The notes beneath the pieces were generated by a model. It had not been told where the DNA came from. It saw nothing but the letters and a program-made list of their open reading frames with translations, and ran no database searches. A stretch of 64,000 bases of DNA from Sphingomonas sp. 3P27F8 (GTDB lineage Bacteria; Pseudomonadota; Alphaproteobacteria; Sphingomonadales; Sphingomonadaceae): assembly GCF_005502745.1 (NCBI RefSeq), contig NZ_SCNL01000018.1:1-64000 (forward strand), in the 5' to 3' direction. The number at the start of each line of letters is the position of its first letter. Within the stretch, counting starts at the first letter, position 1. Made by a program: the position numbers and the translations under genes. This document shows, piece after piece, positions 1 through 8,929 of this stretch.

Positions 1-459
1 ATCGTTTCCCGCCCCGCCCAGCAGCAGCGCACCCGCCACCAGCGCGGATGCCTCGATCAGATCGACGCTGACGGTTGTGGCATAGACGATCACCACCGGC
101 AGCGTCGCGATCAGCAGCGCCGCGATCCACCCCGCACGCGCGCCGCCCACCGTGCGCCCGTACAGCGCGGTAACCGTGACCAGCACGATATGGAACAGCA
201 CCGCGGTGACGCCGAACGCGGCATATCCGCGCCCGATCACGCTTATCACGCCCGCGAAGGCGAGGATCAGCGGAAAGCGCGTCGACCAGTGATCCGTCCC
301 CGCCGCCGGGGGATGGGTCAGCCACGCCTGCGCGCCCGCGTAATAGAGCGAATCGTCCGACGCGATGAAGCCGACCCAGCCGACCCACAATGCCAGCGCG
401 CCGGTCAGCAAGAGCAGCGCGCACCAGCGCCACGAAGCGGATGGGTTCATCACCGTCAT
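1..459 (-). CDS. Glycosyltransferase family 39-like membrane protein (3' end outside window)
   Basis: This frame is open from an ATG at 459 down to the left edge, giving 153 N-terminal residues of a longer protein. The translation starts with a hydrophobic helix (residues about 8-30), followed by a Ser-Asp-Asp motif and a Trp/Arg-containing loop. It continues into further hydrophobic helices. An acidic pair in the first outer loop after TM1 is typical of GT-C fold enzymes such as PMT/ArnT (GT39), which transfer sugars from polyprenyl-phosphate donors at the membrane. The donor, acceptor and full length cannot be judged from the fragment. An alternative in-frame ATG lies at 450. Confidence 0.6.
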   Translation of the reverse strand, partial: MTVMNPSASWRWCALLLLTGALALWVGWVGFIASDDSLYYAGAQAWLTHPPAAGTDHWSTRFPLILAFAGVISVIGRGYAAFGVTAVLFHIVLVTVTALYGRTVGGARAGWIAALLIATLPVVIVYATTVSVDLIEASALVAGALLLGGAGND

Positions 460-517
460 GGGCAGCGCCTAGCGCGCGAGCGGTGGAGATTCGGTTTAAG
501 CGCATCGCGCACCGCCC

Positions 518-545
518 TTGCCTTTCCGGCGCTTTCCGCTAAGGG
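518..545 (+). promoter_or_regulatory. Candidate promoter of rpsF operon
   Basis: TTGCCT (518-523) and TAAGGG (540-545) are separated by 16 bp, about 100 bp upstream of rpsF. The -10-like GCTAAGG is shared with the candidate rpsA promoter at 56540-56568. This is inference from pattern only. Confidence 0.3.
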
Positions 546-643
546 ACGCCGCTTCCCCGGGCCATGCGGCCTGTGGAACGAGACGACAGCCGGAGGGGCA
601 TGGCACGGGGCCATGTCAGCGATCGGCCAACGAAGGAAAGCAT

Positions 644-1054
644 ATGGCTCTTTACGAGCACGTGTTCCTTGCGCGCCAGGATTTGGCACAGGCGCAGGTG
701 GACGCGCTGGCGGAAGCCGCCACGAAGATCGTCGAGGATCACAACGGCAAGGTCGTGAAGACCGAGACCTGGGGTCTTCGCAGCATCGCCTATCGCATCG
801 CGAAGAATCGCAAGGCGCATTACGTGATGCTCGAAATCGATGCCCCCGGCGATACCGTCGCCGAGCTGGAGCGTCAGAGCCAGATCAACGAAGACATCAT
901 CCGCTACATGACCGTCAAGGTCGATGAGCATGAGAACGGCCCGTCCGTGATGATGCGCAAGCAGGAGCGCGATCGTGAGCGTCGCGCAGAGCGTGGTGAT
1001 CGCGGCGACCGTGGCGATCGGCCGCGTCGCGATCGTGAGGAGGAGCTCGCATAA
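644..1054 (+). CDS. rpsF: 30S ribosomal protein bS6
   Basis: Encodes the 136-residue small-subunit protein bS6, which pairs with bS18 on the platform of the 30S subunit. The sequence begins [14 protein letters not shown] and has the usual fold, ending in a charged Arg/Asp/Glu-rich tail (residues about 105-136) of the kind common in alphaproteobacterial S6. The ATG at 644 follows an AAGGAAAG Shine-Dalgarno sequence. Longer in-frame starts upstream give a non-homologous N terminus and are rejected. Its stop overlaps the rpsR start by one base (TAATG), so the two are translationally coupled. Confidence 0.96.
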   Translation: MALYEHVFLARQDLAQAQVDALAEAATKIVEDHNGKVVKTETWGLRSIAYRIAKNRKAHYVMLEIDAPGDTVAELERQSQINEDIIRYMTVKVDEHENGPSVMMRKQERDRERRAERGDRGDRGDRPRRDREEELA

Positions 1055-1278
1055 TGGCCCGTCCGTTTTTCCGCCGCCGCAAGAGCTGCCCCTTCTCCGC
1101 GAAGGACGCGCCCCGGATCGATTACAAGGATATCCGGCTGCTTCAGGGCTTCGTCTCTGAGCGTGGCAAGATCGTGCCGTCGCGCATCACCAGCGTATCG
1201 GCGAAGAAGCAGCGCGAACTCGCTCAGGCGATCAAGCGCGCCCGTCATCTGGGCCTGCTGCCCTACGTCGTTAAGTAA
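1054..1278 (+). CDS. rpsR: 30S ribosomal protein bS18
   Basis: Encodes 74 residues of bS18, the partner of bS6 in the 30S platform. The conserved segment with the IDYKD motif (about residues 25-29) and the C-terminal part with [20 protein letters not shown] are clear. It starts on the base that ends the rpsF stop codon. It is followed 11 bp later by rplI, the standard rpsF-rpsR-rplI order. The length is usual for the family. Confidence 0.97.
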   Translation: MARPFFRRRKSCPFSAKDAPRIDYKDIRLLQGFVSERGKIVPSRITSVSAKKQRELAQAIKRARHLGLLPYVVK

Positions 1279-1289
1279 GGAACGCTCAC

Positions 1290-1883
1290 ATGGACGTTAT
1301 TCTGCTTGAGCGCGTCGAGAAGCTCGGCTCGATCGGCGATGTAGTGAAGGTGAAGGACGGCTTCGCCCGTAACTTCCTGCTGCCGAACAAGAAGGCGATG
1401 CGCGCCAACGAGGCCAACCGCAAGGTGTTCGAGGCCAACCGCGCCCGCATCGAGGCGGACAACGCGACCCGTCGCACCGACGCCGAGAAGGAAGCCAAGG
1501 GCTTCAACGACGTGAAGGTGACGATCATCCGTCAGGCATCGAACACCGGCCAGCTCTACGGCTCGGTCGCGGTGCGTGACATCATCGAGGCGCTGCAGGC
1601 CGATGGCCACAAGGTCGCCAAGAGCCAGATCGTGCTCGATCGCCCGATCAAGGCGATCGGCATCTACGAGGTGAAGGTCGCCCTTCATCCGGAAGTGTCG
1701 GTGACGGTGAAGGTCAACGTCGCACGCTCGCCCGAAGAGGCCGAGCTGCAGGCGTCGGGCGTCGACGTCGCGGCGCAGATGTTCGAGGAAGGTCGCGACA
1801 CCGGCGGCTTCACCGAGGACTATGATCCGAATGCCGAGCCGGGCGCCAGCGCCGAGGTTCAGCCGGAGGCGGAGCAGGCGTAA
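1290..1883 (+). CDS. rplI: 50S ribosomal protein bL9
   Basis: Encodes 197 residues of bL9, which bridges the L1 stalk base and the neighbouring ribosome. The N-terminal RNA-binding domain (MDVILLERVEKLGSIGDVV, then GFARNFLLP) is followed by the long connecting helix and a C-terminal domain. It carries a 45-50 residue acidic, Ala/Glu-rich C-terminal extension compared with the roughly 150-residue enterobacterial protein; such extensions are common in sphingomonads. An AAGGAA Shine-Dalgarno precedes the ATG. It is the last gene of the ribosomal operon and is followed by a strong terminator. Confidence 0.96.
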   Translation: MDVILLERVEKLGSIGDVVKVKDGFARNFLLPNKKAMRANEANRKVFEANRARIEADNATRRTDAEKEAKGFNDVKVTIIRQASNTGQLYGSVAVRDIIEALQADGHKVAKSQIVLDRPIKAIGIYEVKVALHPEVSVTVKVNVARSPEEAELQASGVDVAAQMFEEGRDTGGFTEDYDPNAEPGASAEVQPEAEQA

Positions 1884-1910
1884 CGCCGCTCCCCATCCGC
1901 GATACGAAAA

Positions 1911-1946
1911 GGCCCGCCGGAGCGATCCTCCGGCGGGCCTTTTTCT
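1911..1946 (+). terminator. Intrinsic terminator of rpsF-rpsR-rplI
   Basis: A perfect 12-bp stem (1911-1922 with 1928-1939) has a 5-base loop and is followed directly by a run of T (1940-1944). It lies 28 bp after the rplI stop. Confidence 0.93.
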
Positions 1947-1981
1947 TTGACAGCGGGCCGCTGTGATCCGGGCGTCGCGGC

Positions 1982-2362
1982 CTAGTTGGCGCAGGCGTCG
2001 TAATATCCCGCGCGGCACGCGGCGACGGCCCTGCGCCAGTCAGCCATCTGCCGTTCATATTGCGCGCGATCGCGGGCGTAGCGATCCATGTCGCGGTCAT
2101 GATCGCGCGAGGCAGCGTCATATTGCGCCTGATCCGCCGCATAGCCGGCGTCAGCGGTCATGACGCGCTGCCGCACCTCATACCGCAACCCGCGACTCTG
2201 GACCTCGGAGCCGGCCTGCACGTTGAGCTGCCGGGTCTGCTCGCTGTCGCGCGCTCTGGCGTCGGCGTTGCGCATCGTCGGATCGCGGGGATCGTCGGCA
2301 TGTGCCGCCGCGGACAACAACATCATCGCCGTTCCCAGACAGAACAGAACCGTACCCCGCAT
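1982..2362 (-). CDS. Small secreted protein of unknown function
   Basis: Encodes 126 residues with a clear signal peptide (about residues 1-22, hydrophobic core LFCLGTAMMLLSAAAHA, cleavage after AHA). The mature part is highly charged and rich in Arg, Asp, Gln and Tyr. It has a helical middle section with repeated DxxQYxxxxRDxDRDxDRY-like spacing. Two Cys in the C-terminal 15 residues could form a disulfide. The protein should be periplasmic or outer-membrane associated. I do not recognise the family. It is transcribed convergently with rplI and stands alone. Confidence 0.7.
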   Translation of the reverse strand: MRGTVLFCLGTAMMLLSAAAHADDPRDPTMRNADARARDSEQTRQLNVQAGSEVQSRGLRYEVRQRVMTADAGYAADQAQYDAASRDHDRDMDRYARDRAQYERQMADWRRAVAACRAGYYDACAN

Positions 2363-2514
2363 CGCATCCCCCTCGCGCCGCCGCGACCCAGATCTACCAG
2401 CCCAGGCCGGCCGGCCACAAAGCCAATCCGGTGAACTTCCGTCGCCTCATCGCACGCGCAAGGCGGATCATGGCCGGCAAGGCTGGCGATAGTGTCAAGC
2501 GTTGTCGTTAATGG

Positions 2515-4338
2515 TCACTCCACCGTAACGGACTTCGCCAGGTTGCGCGGCTGATCCACGTCCGTCCCCTTCGCTACCGCTACGTGATAGGCGAGCAGCT
2601 GCACCGGCACGGCATAGACCAGCGGCGCGATCAGCGGGTGGACCTTGGGCATGGTGATCGTCGCAAGGCATCCCTCGCCCGCCGCCTCGACCCCGTCGTA
2701 ATCGCTGATCAGCACCACCTTGCCGCCGCGCGCCTGCACCTCCTGCATGTTGCTGACCGTCTTGTCGAACAGCGGGCCACTCGGCGCGATCACGATCACC
2801 GGCACATTCTCGTCGATCAGCGCGATCGGGCCGTGCTTCATCTCGCCCGCCGCGTAACCTTCGGCGTGTATGTAGCTGATTTCCTTCAGTTTCAGCGCGC
2901 CCTCCAGCGCCAGCGGATAATCCGTTCCGCGCCCCAGATAAAGCACGTCGCGCGCGCCCGCGACCGTCCCCGCCATCGCCTCGATCGCCTCGTCATAGGC
3001 GAGCGCGGCGTTCAGCGCGGCGGGCGCTTCGGAGAGGTGCTTGACGATCGCTTTCTCCTCCGCCGGGCTGAGCCGCCCCTTCGCCCGCGCTAGATTGGCG
3101 GCAAGCGCGGCCAGCACCGCGAGCTGGCAGGTGAAGGCCTTGGTGGAAGCCACGCCGATCTCCGGCCCGGCGTGGGTCGGCAGCACCAGGTCGGCCTCGC
3201 GCGCCATCGAACTGGTCGGCACGTTGACCACTGCCGCGATCGTCTGCCCCTCCGCGCGCGCATGGCGCAGCGCGGCGAGCGTGTCTGCCGTCTCGCCCGA
3301 CTGGCTGATGACGATCATCAGCCCGCCCTGCTCCATCACCGGCGTGCGGTAACGGAACTCGGATGCCACATCGAGATCCACCGGCACGCGCGCATATTGC
3401 TCGAACCAGTATTTCGCGACCATCCCGGCGTAGAAGCTGGTGCCGCAGGCGACGATAGTGACGCGCTTGATCGTGGACAGATCATAATCCGGGATCGGCA
3501 GCGTGACGCGATCCTCCATCCGCTGGAGATAGGAGCGCAGCGTCTGGGCGACGACGATCGGCTGCTCGTAAATCTCCTTCTGCATGAAATGGCGATGGTT
3601 GCCCTTGTCGATCAGCGCGCCGGTGACGCCGGAGATGGTGATCGCACGCTCGACAGGATTGTTGTCCCGATCGAACACCTGCGCGCCATCGCGGGTGCAC
3701 ACCACCCAGTCGCCCTCGTCGAGATACGCGATGCGCTGGGTGAGCGGGGCAAGCGCCAGTGCGTCCGAGCCGAGATAGGTCTCGCCTTCGCCATAGCCGA
3801 CCACCAGCGGCGAGCCCAGCCGCGCGCCGATCAGCAGCTCCGGGTGATCGCGGAACAGGATCGCCAGCGCGAAGGCGCCGTGAAGCCGCGGGAGCACCTC
3901 GCGCACCGCGTCGGCCGGTGCCATCCCGGCCTCGACCTTCTCGCTGACGAGATGCGCGACCACCTCCGTATCGGTCTCGCTGGTGAAAACCCTGCCGCGC
4001 GCGATAAGTTCTTCGCGCAAGGGCTTGAAATTCTCGATAATTCCGTTGTGGACCACGGCGACATGATCGGTTGCGTGCGGATGCGCGTTATTGGTCGTCG
4101 GCCCGCCATGCGTCGCCCAGCGCGTATGCGCGATGCCGACATCGCCGGGTAGCGGATGGGCCGCCAGTTCCCGCGCCAGATTGACGAGCTTGCCCGACGC
4201 GCGCCGCCGATCGATCGCGCCATCGTGCACCGTCGCGATGCCGGCGGAGTCGTAGCCGCGATATTCCAGCCGCTTCAGCCCGTCGAGAAGCCGGTCGGCA
4301 ACGTCCTCGGTGCCCAGAATGCCTACGATGCCGCACAT
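2515..4338 (-). CDS. glmS: Glutamine-fructose-6-phosphate aminotransferase (isomerizing)
   Basis: Encodes the 607-residue cytosolic enzyme that makes glucosamine-6-phosphate from fructose-6-phosphate and glutamine, the first step to UDP-GlcNAc for peptidoglycan and lipid A. The protein starts MCGIVGILG, leaving Cys2 as the N-terminal nucleophile of the glutaminase domain (about 1-220). Two SIS sugar-isomerase domains follow (about 285-425 and 455-590), and the family C terminus is conserved (LAKSVTVE). Length is standard. It lies 48 bp downstream of glmU on the same strand, so both late steps are probably co-transcribed. I see no glmS ribozyme. Confidence 0.96.
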   Translation of the reverse strand: MCGIVGILGTEDVADRLLDGLKRLEYRGYDSAGIATVHDGAIDRRRASGKLVNLARELAAHPLPGDVGIAHTRWATHGGPTTNNAHPHATDHVAVVHNGIIENFKPLREELIARGRVFTSETDTEVVAHLVSEKVEAGMAPADAVREVLPRLHGAFALAILFRDHPELLIGARLGSPLVVGYGEGETYLGSDALALAPLTQRIAYLDEGDWVVCTRDGAQVFDRDNNPVERAITISGVTGALIDKGNHRHFMQKEIYEQPIVVAQTLRSYLQRMEDRVTLPIPDYDLSTIKRVTIVACGTSFYAGMVAKYWFEQYARVPVDLDVASEFRYRTPVMEQGGLMIVISQSGETADTLAALRHARAEGQTIAAVVNVPTSSMAREADLVLPTHAGPEIGVASTKAFTCQLAVLAALAANLARAKGRLSPAEEKAIVKHLSEAPAALNAALAYDEAIEAMAGTVAGARDVLYLGRGTDYPLALEGALKLKEISYIHAEGYAAGEMKHGPIALIDENVPVIVIAPSGPLFDKTVSNMQEVQARGGKVVLISDYDGVEAAGEGCLATITMPKVHPLIAPLVYAVPVQLLAYHVAVAKGTDVDQPRNLAKSVTVE

Positions 4339-4386
4339 GACTGCCTCGATCCGTTAGAGTGTTCGGTATTGGTAGAAGATTGGCGC

Positions 4387-5745
4387 CTACTTAGTCGTTT
4401 TCTTGCGCGCCGCCATCTGTTCCCGGAAGCGCGCGGCCCAGCCCGTCTTCTCCTCCTGCGGCGGGCGGACGAGCGCCAGCGCGTCGGCGCTCACATCGCG
4501 TGTCACCACCGCGCCCGCGCCGACGATCGCGCCCGCACCGATCGTCACCGGCGCGACCAGCGCGGAATTGGAGCCGATGAACGCCCCCGCCCCGATGTTC
4601 GTGCGATATTTGAAGAAGCCGTCGTAATTGCATGTAATCGTGCCCGCCCCGATATTCGCGCCCGCCCCCACGTCGGCGTCGCCGAGATAGGTCAGATGAT
4701 TGGCTTTCGCGCCTTCGCCGAGCACCGCCTTCTTCATCTCCACGAAATTGCCGACGCGCGACTTCGCCTCCATCACCGCGCCCGGGCGCAGCCGGGCGTA
4801 GGGGCCGACCGAGCAGCCGGCGCCCACCGTCGCGCCCTCCAGATGGCTGAAGGCGTGGATCGTCGCACCCTGCGCGATGCTCACGCCCGGGCCGAACACC
4901 ACATTCGGCTCGATCGTCACATCGCGCGCGAGCGCCGTGTCATAAGCGAACCAGACGGTTTCGGGCGCGATCAGCGTCACGCCGTCCGCCATCGCCTGTG
5001 CCCGCCGCCGTTCCTGCCAGGCGCGCTCCACCGTGGCCAGTTCGGCGCGGCTGTTCACCCCGGCGACTTCGCCCTCGCCGGTTTCGATCACGGCCGACGC
5101 ACGGCCATCCGTCGCCGCCAGCATCACGATATCCGGCAGATAGAATTCGCCCGCGGCATTGTTGTTATCCACCCGCGCGAGCAACGCGAACAGGTCTTCT
5201 CCGCGAACAGCCATCAGGCCCGAATTGCAGAGGGTTACGGTGCGTTCCTCAGCAGACGCATCCTTGAATTCGACCATCTTCGCGATCCGCCCGTCGCCGT
5301 CCGCGATGATCCGGCCATAGGCGCCCGCATCGGCCGGGCGGAACCCCAGCACCACCGTGGCGGGCGCATCGTCGGCGTGGAGCCGTTCGAGCATCCGCCG
5401 CATCGTATCGGTCGTGACCAGCGGCACGTCGCCATAGAGGATCAGCACGTCGCCCATGAAGTCGCGCAAAGCGGCTTCCGCCTGATGCACGGCATGGCCG
5501 GTGCCGAGTTGCTCCGCCTGATGGACCACCTCCGCGCCGAGCGGCACCACCGCCGCCTCCACCTGCTCGCGCCGCGCCCCGACAACGACGGCGGTGCGCG
5601 CCGGCTCCAGCGCCGCGACGCTTGCGAGCAGGTGGAGCAGCATCGGCCGCCCGGCAAGCGGATGCAGCACCTTGTGGAGATCGGATTTCATCCGGGTGCC
5701 GTTGCCGGCGGCGAGAATGATGGCAGCGATCGGTCTGTCGTTCAT
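4387..5745 (-). CDS. glmU: Bifunctional UDP-GlcNAc pyrophosphorylase / glucosamine-1-phosphate acetyltransferase
   Basis: Encodes 452 residues. The N-terminal half has the nucleotidyltransferase signature AAGNGTRMKSDLHKVLH (about residues 12-28). The C-terminal half is a left-handed beta helix of hexapeptide repeats with the acetyltransferase residues around NHLTYLGDADVG. The enzyme acetylates glucosamine-1-phosphate and then transfers UMP to give UDP-GlcNAc. It is upstream of glmS on the same strand. Its start is 62 bp from the divergently transcribed gph, so this gap must hold both promoters. Confidence 0.95.
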   Translation of the reverse strand: MNDRPIAAIILAAGNGTRMKSDLHKVLHPLAGRPMLLHLLASVAALEPARTAVVVGARREQVEAAVVPLGAEVVHQAEQLGTGHAVHQAEAALRDFMGDVLILYGDVPLVTTDTMRRMLERLHADDAPATVVLGFRPADAGAYGRIIADGDGRIAKMVEFKDASAEERTVTLCNSGLMAVRGEDLFALLARVDNNNAAGEFYLPDIVMLAATDGRASAVIETGEGEVAGVNSRAELATVERAWQERRRAQAMADGVTLIAPETVWFAYDTALARDVTIEPNVVFGPGVSIAQGATIHAFSHLEGATVGAGCSVGPYARLRPGAVMEAKSRVGNFVEMKKAVLGEGAKANHLTYLGDADVGAGANIGAGTITCNYDGFFKYRTNIGAGAFIGSNSALVAPVTIGAGAIVGAGAVVTRDVSADALALVRPPQEEKTGWAARFREQMAARKKTTK

Positions 5746-5807
5746 GAAGGGCGCTTTCGCATTGGATGCTTGCCATTTCCAGAGTAGTGCTGTCTGGCGC
5801 GTGGCTG

Positions 5808-6455
5808 ATGGATGTTTTTCCGTTCACGATTGTCGGTTTCGATCTCGACGGCACGTTGCTTGATACGAGCGCCGATCTTGCCGCCGGGGTCAATCACGCG
5901 CTTGGCTCGGTCGGGCGCGCGCCGCTCACGGTGGAGCAGGTGCGCGCGATGATCGGCGGCGGCGGTCGGCATATGCTGTCGCTGGCGCTTGACGCTAGCG
6001 GCGGCGGGGACGCGGCGCTGCTCGACCGGCTCTATCCCGCGATGATCGAATTCTATGCCGCGCATATCGCGGTGCATACCACGCCCTTCCCCGGCGCGCT
6101 GACGATGCTGGACGGGCTGGCCGCGCGCGGGGTGGCGATCGGGCTGGCCACGAACAAGGCGGAGCCGCTGGCGCGCGCGCTTCTGGATGCGCTCGGCCTC
6201 ACATGGCGCTTCGCGGCGATCGTCGGCGACGCGGGGAAGCCTTCGCCCGATGGGATCGAGGCGATGATCGCGCGCTGCGGCGGCGGTCGCGCGGCGTTCG
6301 TCGGCGATTCGATCTATGATGTCGGCGCGGCGAAGGCGGCGGGGATACCCGCCGTGGCCTGTGCGTTCGGCTTTCTCGACCAGGTCGAAACGCTCGGCGC
6401 AAACGCGGTGATCGGGCATTTCGACCAACTGATCCCGGCACTCGAGACGTTATGA
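5808..6455 (+). CDS. gph: HAD-family phosphoglycolate phosphatase
   Basis: Encodes 215 residues of a HAD hydrolase. Motif I is FDLDGT (Asp12 nucleophile, Asp14). Motif II Thr lies in LATNK (about residue 113). Motif III Lys is in GKPSPDG, and motif IV is GDSIYD. The insertion suits a subclass I cap. In this family the enzyme removes phosphate from 2-phosphoglycolate formed during repair of DNA 3' ends, although related phosphatases have similar sequences. An ATG at 5766 would add 14 residues, but the motif I spacing favours the ATG at 5808. The end overlaps the next gene by 4 bp. Confidence 0.82.
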   Translation: MDVFPFTIVGFDLDGTLLDTSADLAAGVNHALGSVGRAPLTVEQVRAMIGGGGRHMLSLALDASGGGDAALLDRLYPAMIEFYAAHIAVHTTPFPGALTMLDGLAARGVAIGLATNKAEPLARALLDALGLTWRFAAIVGDAGKPSPDGIEAMIARCGGGRAAFVGDSIYDVGAAKAAGIPAVACAFGFLDQVETLGANAVIGHFDQLIPALETL

Positions 6456-6820
6456 CCCATCAGGAACGGCTGACTTTCTGGCGGCTGCTGCTCGCATCCG
6501 CAACAGCTTTCGCGATCACGATGGCGCTGCTGCCGCACCCGCCGCAACTCGTCAATGTCAACGACAAATGGCAGCATATGGCGGCGTTCGGCACGCTGAC
6601 GGTGCTGGCGATCCTCGCTTATCCGAAGGCGCCGTTGTGGCGGGTCGGCGAGCGGCTGTCCTTCCTCGGCGCGCTGATCGAGGTGGCGCAGTCGCTGCCG
6701 GTGTTGCACCGCGATTGCGACATCATGGATTGGCTGGCGGATACCACGATCATCGTCGGCGTGATCCTCGTGGTCTATCTGTTCAGGCACCTGCGCGGCG
6801 ATTATTCCTCCTGGCCTTGA
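6452..6820 (+). CDS. VanZ-like membrane protein
   Basis: Encodes 122 residues with four predicted membrane helices (about 13-28, 45-60, 68-85, 92-112). It has the VanZ-family pattern NDKWQHMAAFG and an acidic IEVAQ motif in the third helix. The biochemical role of such short VanZ-like proteins is unknown; the founding member gives teicoplanin resistance. It overlaps gph by 4 bp (ATGA), which suggests coupled translation. Its 3' end overlaps the convergent nucleotidyltransferase gene by 38 bp. Confidence 0.72.
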   Translation: MTHQERLTFWRLLLASATAFAITMALLPHPPQLVNVNDKWQHMAAFGTLTVLAILAYPKAPLWRVGERLSFLGALIEVAQSLPVLHRDCDIMDWLADTTIIVGVILVVYLFRHLRGDYSSWP

Positions 6821-7814
6821 CCCACAAATGCCGCGCCAGCAGCGCGGGCGGCATCCGCAGCCAGTGCGAACGGACGTAGAAGGCGGCGCGCGTCGCGGGC
6901 CGCGTGCCCCTGCCCCACCCGTCACGCGCGAGCAGGCGGCGGCGGGCGGCGGCGTCGAAGATGCCCTCGGCGCGCCGGTCGGAAACCGGCGTGTCGAACA
7001 ATCGCCGCGCGAGCCGCAACGATCGCGCCACGGCGCGCCCCGCCTGATGCAGCGCCGCGCGGTCGGCGAGCCTGGCCTCGTACCCGGCATCGCGCGCGCA
7101 GAATTCACGCACCAGCCGATCGATATCCCACAGATTGCGCAGCCCGCCGGAAAGGTCGCCATCCGCAAACAGATGGAGCGCGGCGTGGACGACGAGATCC
7201 TCCGGCGACGGGATCGACAGGCCGTTGCCGAGCGGCTCCGCCGCCGCGACGAGCGCGCCCGCATCCGGGGTGATGCGCGCAGTCGGCGGCAGAATCGTGT
7301 GATGCACGTCGATCATCCGATCGCGCTCGCGGTGGATCAGCGGCGGCAGTTCGTGCATCCAGCGGCGATAGTAATTATCGTCATAGGGATCGGGCTTCAC
7401 CCATTCCCAGCCGGCGTCGAGCAGCGCCGCCTCCGCATCATCCAGCCTTGCACGCGGCACGAGGATATCGAGGTCGCCGATATGCCGGCCTTGCCCCGCA
7501 TCCAGCCCCGCCGCGACGAAGGCGGTGCCCTTCAGCAAGATGATCGGGAAGCCGGCCGGGGCGAGCGCGCGCCGCGCCATCTCCGCTTCCCACAAGGCCT
7601 GCCGCCGCCCCTCCTCGGCGGACTGAATCGCTGCCGCCAGGATCGCGCCCACCTGCTCCGGCACGGGCAGCCCGCGCAGGCGACAGGCGAGCGAGCCGAT
7701 CAGCAATTCCGCACGCGCGACCGCGATCACCGCGATCCATTGCGGCGGGTCGAGCGCCAGCGCGGTGTCCGGCGCCGCCAGCAAACGGCAGAGCAGCCGT
7801 GCCGCCGCGCTCAC
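6783..7814 (-). CDS. Nucleotidyltransferase family protein of an HPr-rel-A cluster
   Basis: Encodes 343 residues resembling the NTP_transf_5 type of nucleotidyltransferase-fold proteins. The active-site-like motif is HIGDLDILV (about residues 134-142) after an ILLKGTAF strand, with a third acidic site near MIDVHH. The start is GTG at 7814, four bases inside the kinase gene (GTGA overlap), so the two are coupled. It is the last gene of a four-gene operon. In sphingomonads and other bacteria such proteins accompany an HprK-related kinase and a PqqD-like protein. The substrate is unknown. The 3' end overlaps the convergent VanZ-like gene. Confidence 0.8.
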   Translation of the reverse strand: MSAAARLLCRLLAAPDTALALDPPQWIAVIAVARAELLIGSLACRLRGLPVPEQVGAILAAAIQSAEEGRRQALWEAEMARRALAPAGFPIILLKGTAFVAAGLDAGQGRHIGDLDILVPRARLDDAEAALLDAGWEWVKPDPYDDNYYRRWMHELPPLIHRERDRMIDVHHTILPPTARITPDAGALVAAAEPLGNGLSIPSPEDLVVHAALHLFADGDLSGGLRNLWDIDRLVREFCARDAGYEARLADRAALHQAGRAVARSLRLARRLFDTPVSDRRAEGIFDAAARRRLLARDGWGRGTRPATRAAFYVRSHWLRMPPALLARHLWVKARRNNRRAGA

Positions 7815-8662
7815 GCCCAGGCCTCGATCGCGGCGATCGCACTGTCCGCATCGGGATAATCGAGCGCGACCGCCGGCACGCTGCGCACGAAGCGTGTCAG
7901 CGCGTCGAAACCGGATTCGCCAAGCGCCACGTAATTGGTCGAAGCCTGCGTAAGCCGCACGAACGCCTCGCCCGCGCCCACCGGCCGCGTGTCCGCCGCG
8001 AAGCCGAAGCGGGGAAACACCAGCCGCGCCGGCCGTGCCGGCCGGTCCATCGCCGCGAGCGCCGCCGGATCGGGCACCAGATGCCGGATATCGCCCTTCG
8101 GCGTACCCGCGAGCAATGGCCCGAACCGCGCGGCCGGGATCGCCGCCCGCACCACCGCGATAGCCTCATTCTTCAGGCTGACGAGGCGGGGAAAGGCGTG
8201 GATCAGCCCGCTATCCGGGTTCACCAGCGCGAATTCATCGCCCATCAGCCGCCAGCCGCGCCCCGAAAGCAGCGCCGCCAGCGTCGATTTCCCCGCGCCC
8301 GATTCGCCCGTCAGCACGATGGCGCGCCCGTCGCGCTCCACCGTCGCGGCATGGAGCAGCAGGAAGCGCCGCTCGCCCAGCGCGAGTTGCAGGTTCATCG
8401 CCATTTCGGCGGCGAGCAGCCCGTGCGCCAGCGGCAGAGGCGCGGCGTCCGGCAGCATGTAATCCCCCGCGATCGTGACTGACGGCCGCACGAAGCGCCG
8501 CCACGGCCGCGCCGCGGAAAGCCGCACGGTGTAATCGGCAATGCCGTCCTCAGGCTGGGGATAATCGGCATAGAGCGCGCGTAACTGAGCGATCGGCGCG
8601 CGCCAGTCCGCGCCGACCCGGAACGAGGCCGGGCCGATCCTGACCGGAAAGACGTGCCTCAT
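7811..8662 (-). CDS. HprK-related kinase A
   Basis: Encodes 283 residues with a P-loop GESGAGKST (about residues 118-126) in the HPr kinase-like arrangement, followed by a GDEF motif (about 141-144). It lacks the N-terminal domain of classical HprK, and no HPr gene is nearby. This fits the HprK-related kinase A family of the HPr-rel-A system. It presumably phosphorylates a protein or peptide, but the target is not known. The start at 8662 overlaps the stop of the PqqD-like gene (ATGA). Longer in-frame starts would run through that gene and give an Arg-rich non-homologous N terminus. Confidence 0.82.
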   Translation of the reverse strand: MRHVFPVRIGPASFRVGADWRAPIAQLRALYADYPQPEDGIADYTVRLSAARPWRRFVRPSVTIAGDYMLPDAAPLPLAHGLLAAEMAMNLQLALGERRFLLLHAATVERDGRAIVLTGESGAGKSTLAALLSGRGWRLMGDEFALVNPDSGLIHAFPRLVSLKNEAIAVVRAAIPAARFGPLLAGTPKGDIRHLVPDPAALAAMDRPARPARLVFPRFGFAADTRPVGAGEAFVRLTQASTNYVALGESGFDALTRFVRSVPAVALDYPDADSAIAAIEAWA

Positions 8663-8922
8663 GCCGCCTCGACCAGCCCGATGCCGACCAGCTCGTCGAG
8701 CCGCTCGATCAGCGCGCCGCGCTCGTCGGCGGCGAGACCGAACGCGTCGGCCAATGCGTCGAGCGTCCGCCACTCGCCCGCCATCGCGTCCAGCAGCTCG
8801 GGTACGGGCGCGACGACGATGTGCGTGATGCCGGAAGCGCGGTGATAGATCGCGTTCAGATCGTCCAGCGGCGCGATGCGCAGGCCATCCGCAGCCGGCG
8901 CGCGATAGCGCGTCGCGGCCAT
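8659..8922 (-). CDS. PqqD-like protein, HPr-rel-A system
   Basis: Encodes 87 residues with a PqqD-type winged-helix pattern: an N-terminal beta strand pair (LDDLNAIYHRASGITHIV), then a helix with LLDAMAGEWRTLDALADAFG and a C-terminal helix with LDELVGIGLVE. PqqD proteins bind precursor peptides and deliver them to modifying enzymes. By analogy this one would present a peptide to the adjacent HprK-related kinase or nucleotidyltransferase. The ATG at 8922 lies 7 bp after the stop of the Tat-signal gene. Confidence 0.78.
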   Translation of the reverse strand: MAATRYRAPAADGLRIAPLDDLNAIYHRASGITHIVVAPVPELLDAMAGEWRTLDALADAFGLAADERGALIERLDELVGIGLVEAA

Positions 8923-8929
8923 CCTGTTG

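Noticed and set aside
4156..5787. A 543-codon open frame on the plus strand
   Set aside because: It is antisense to glmU and the start of glmS, with His/Arg/Asp-rich shadow composition. glmU has full catalytic motifs.
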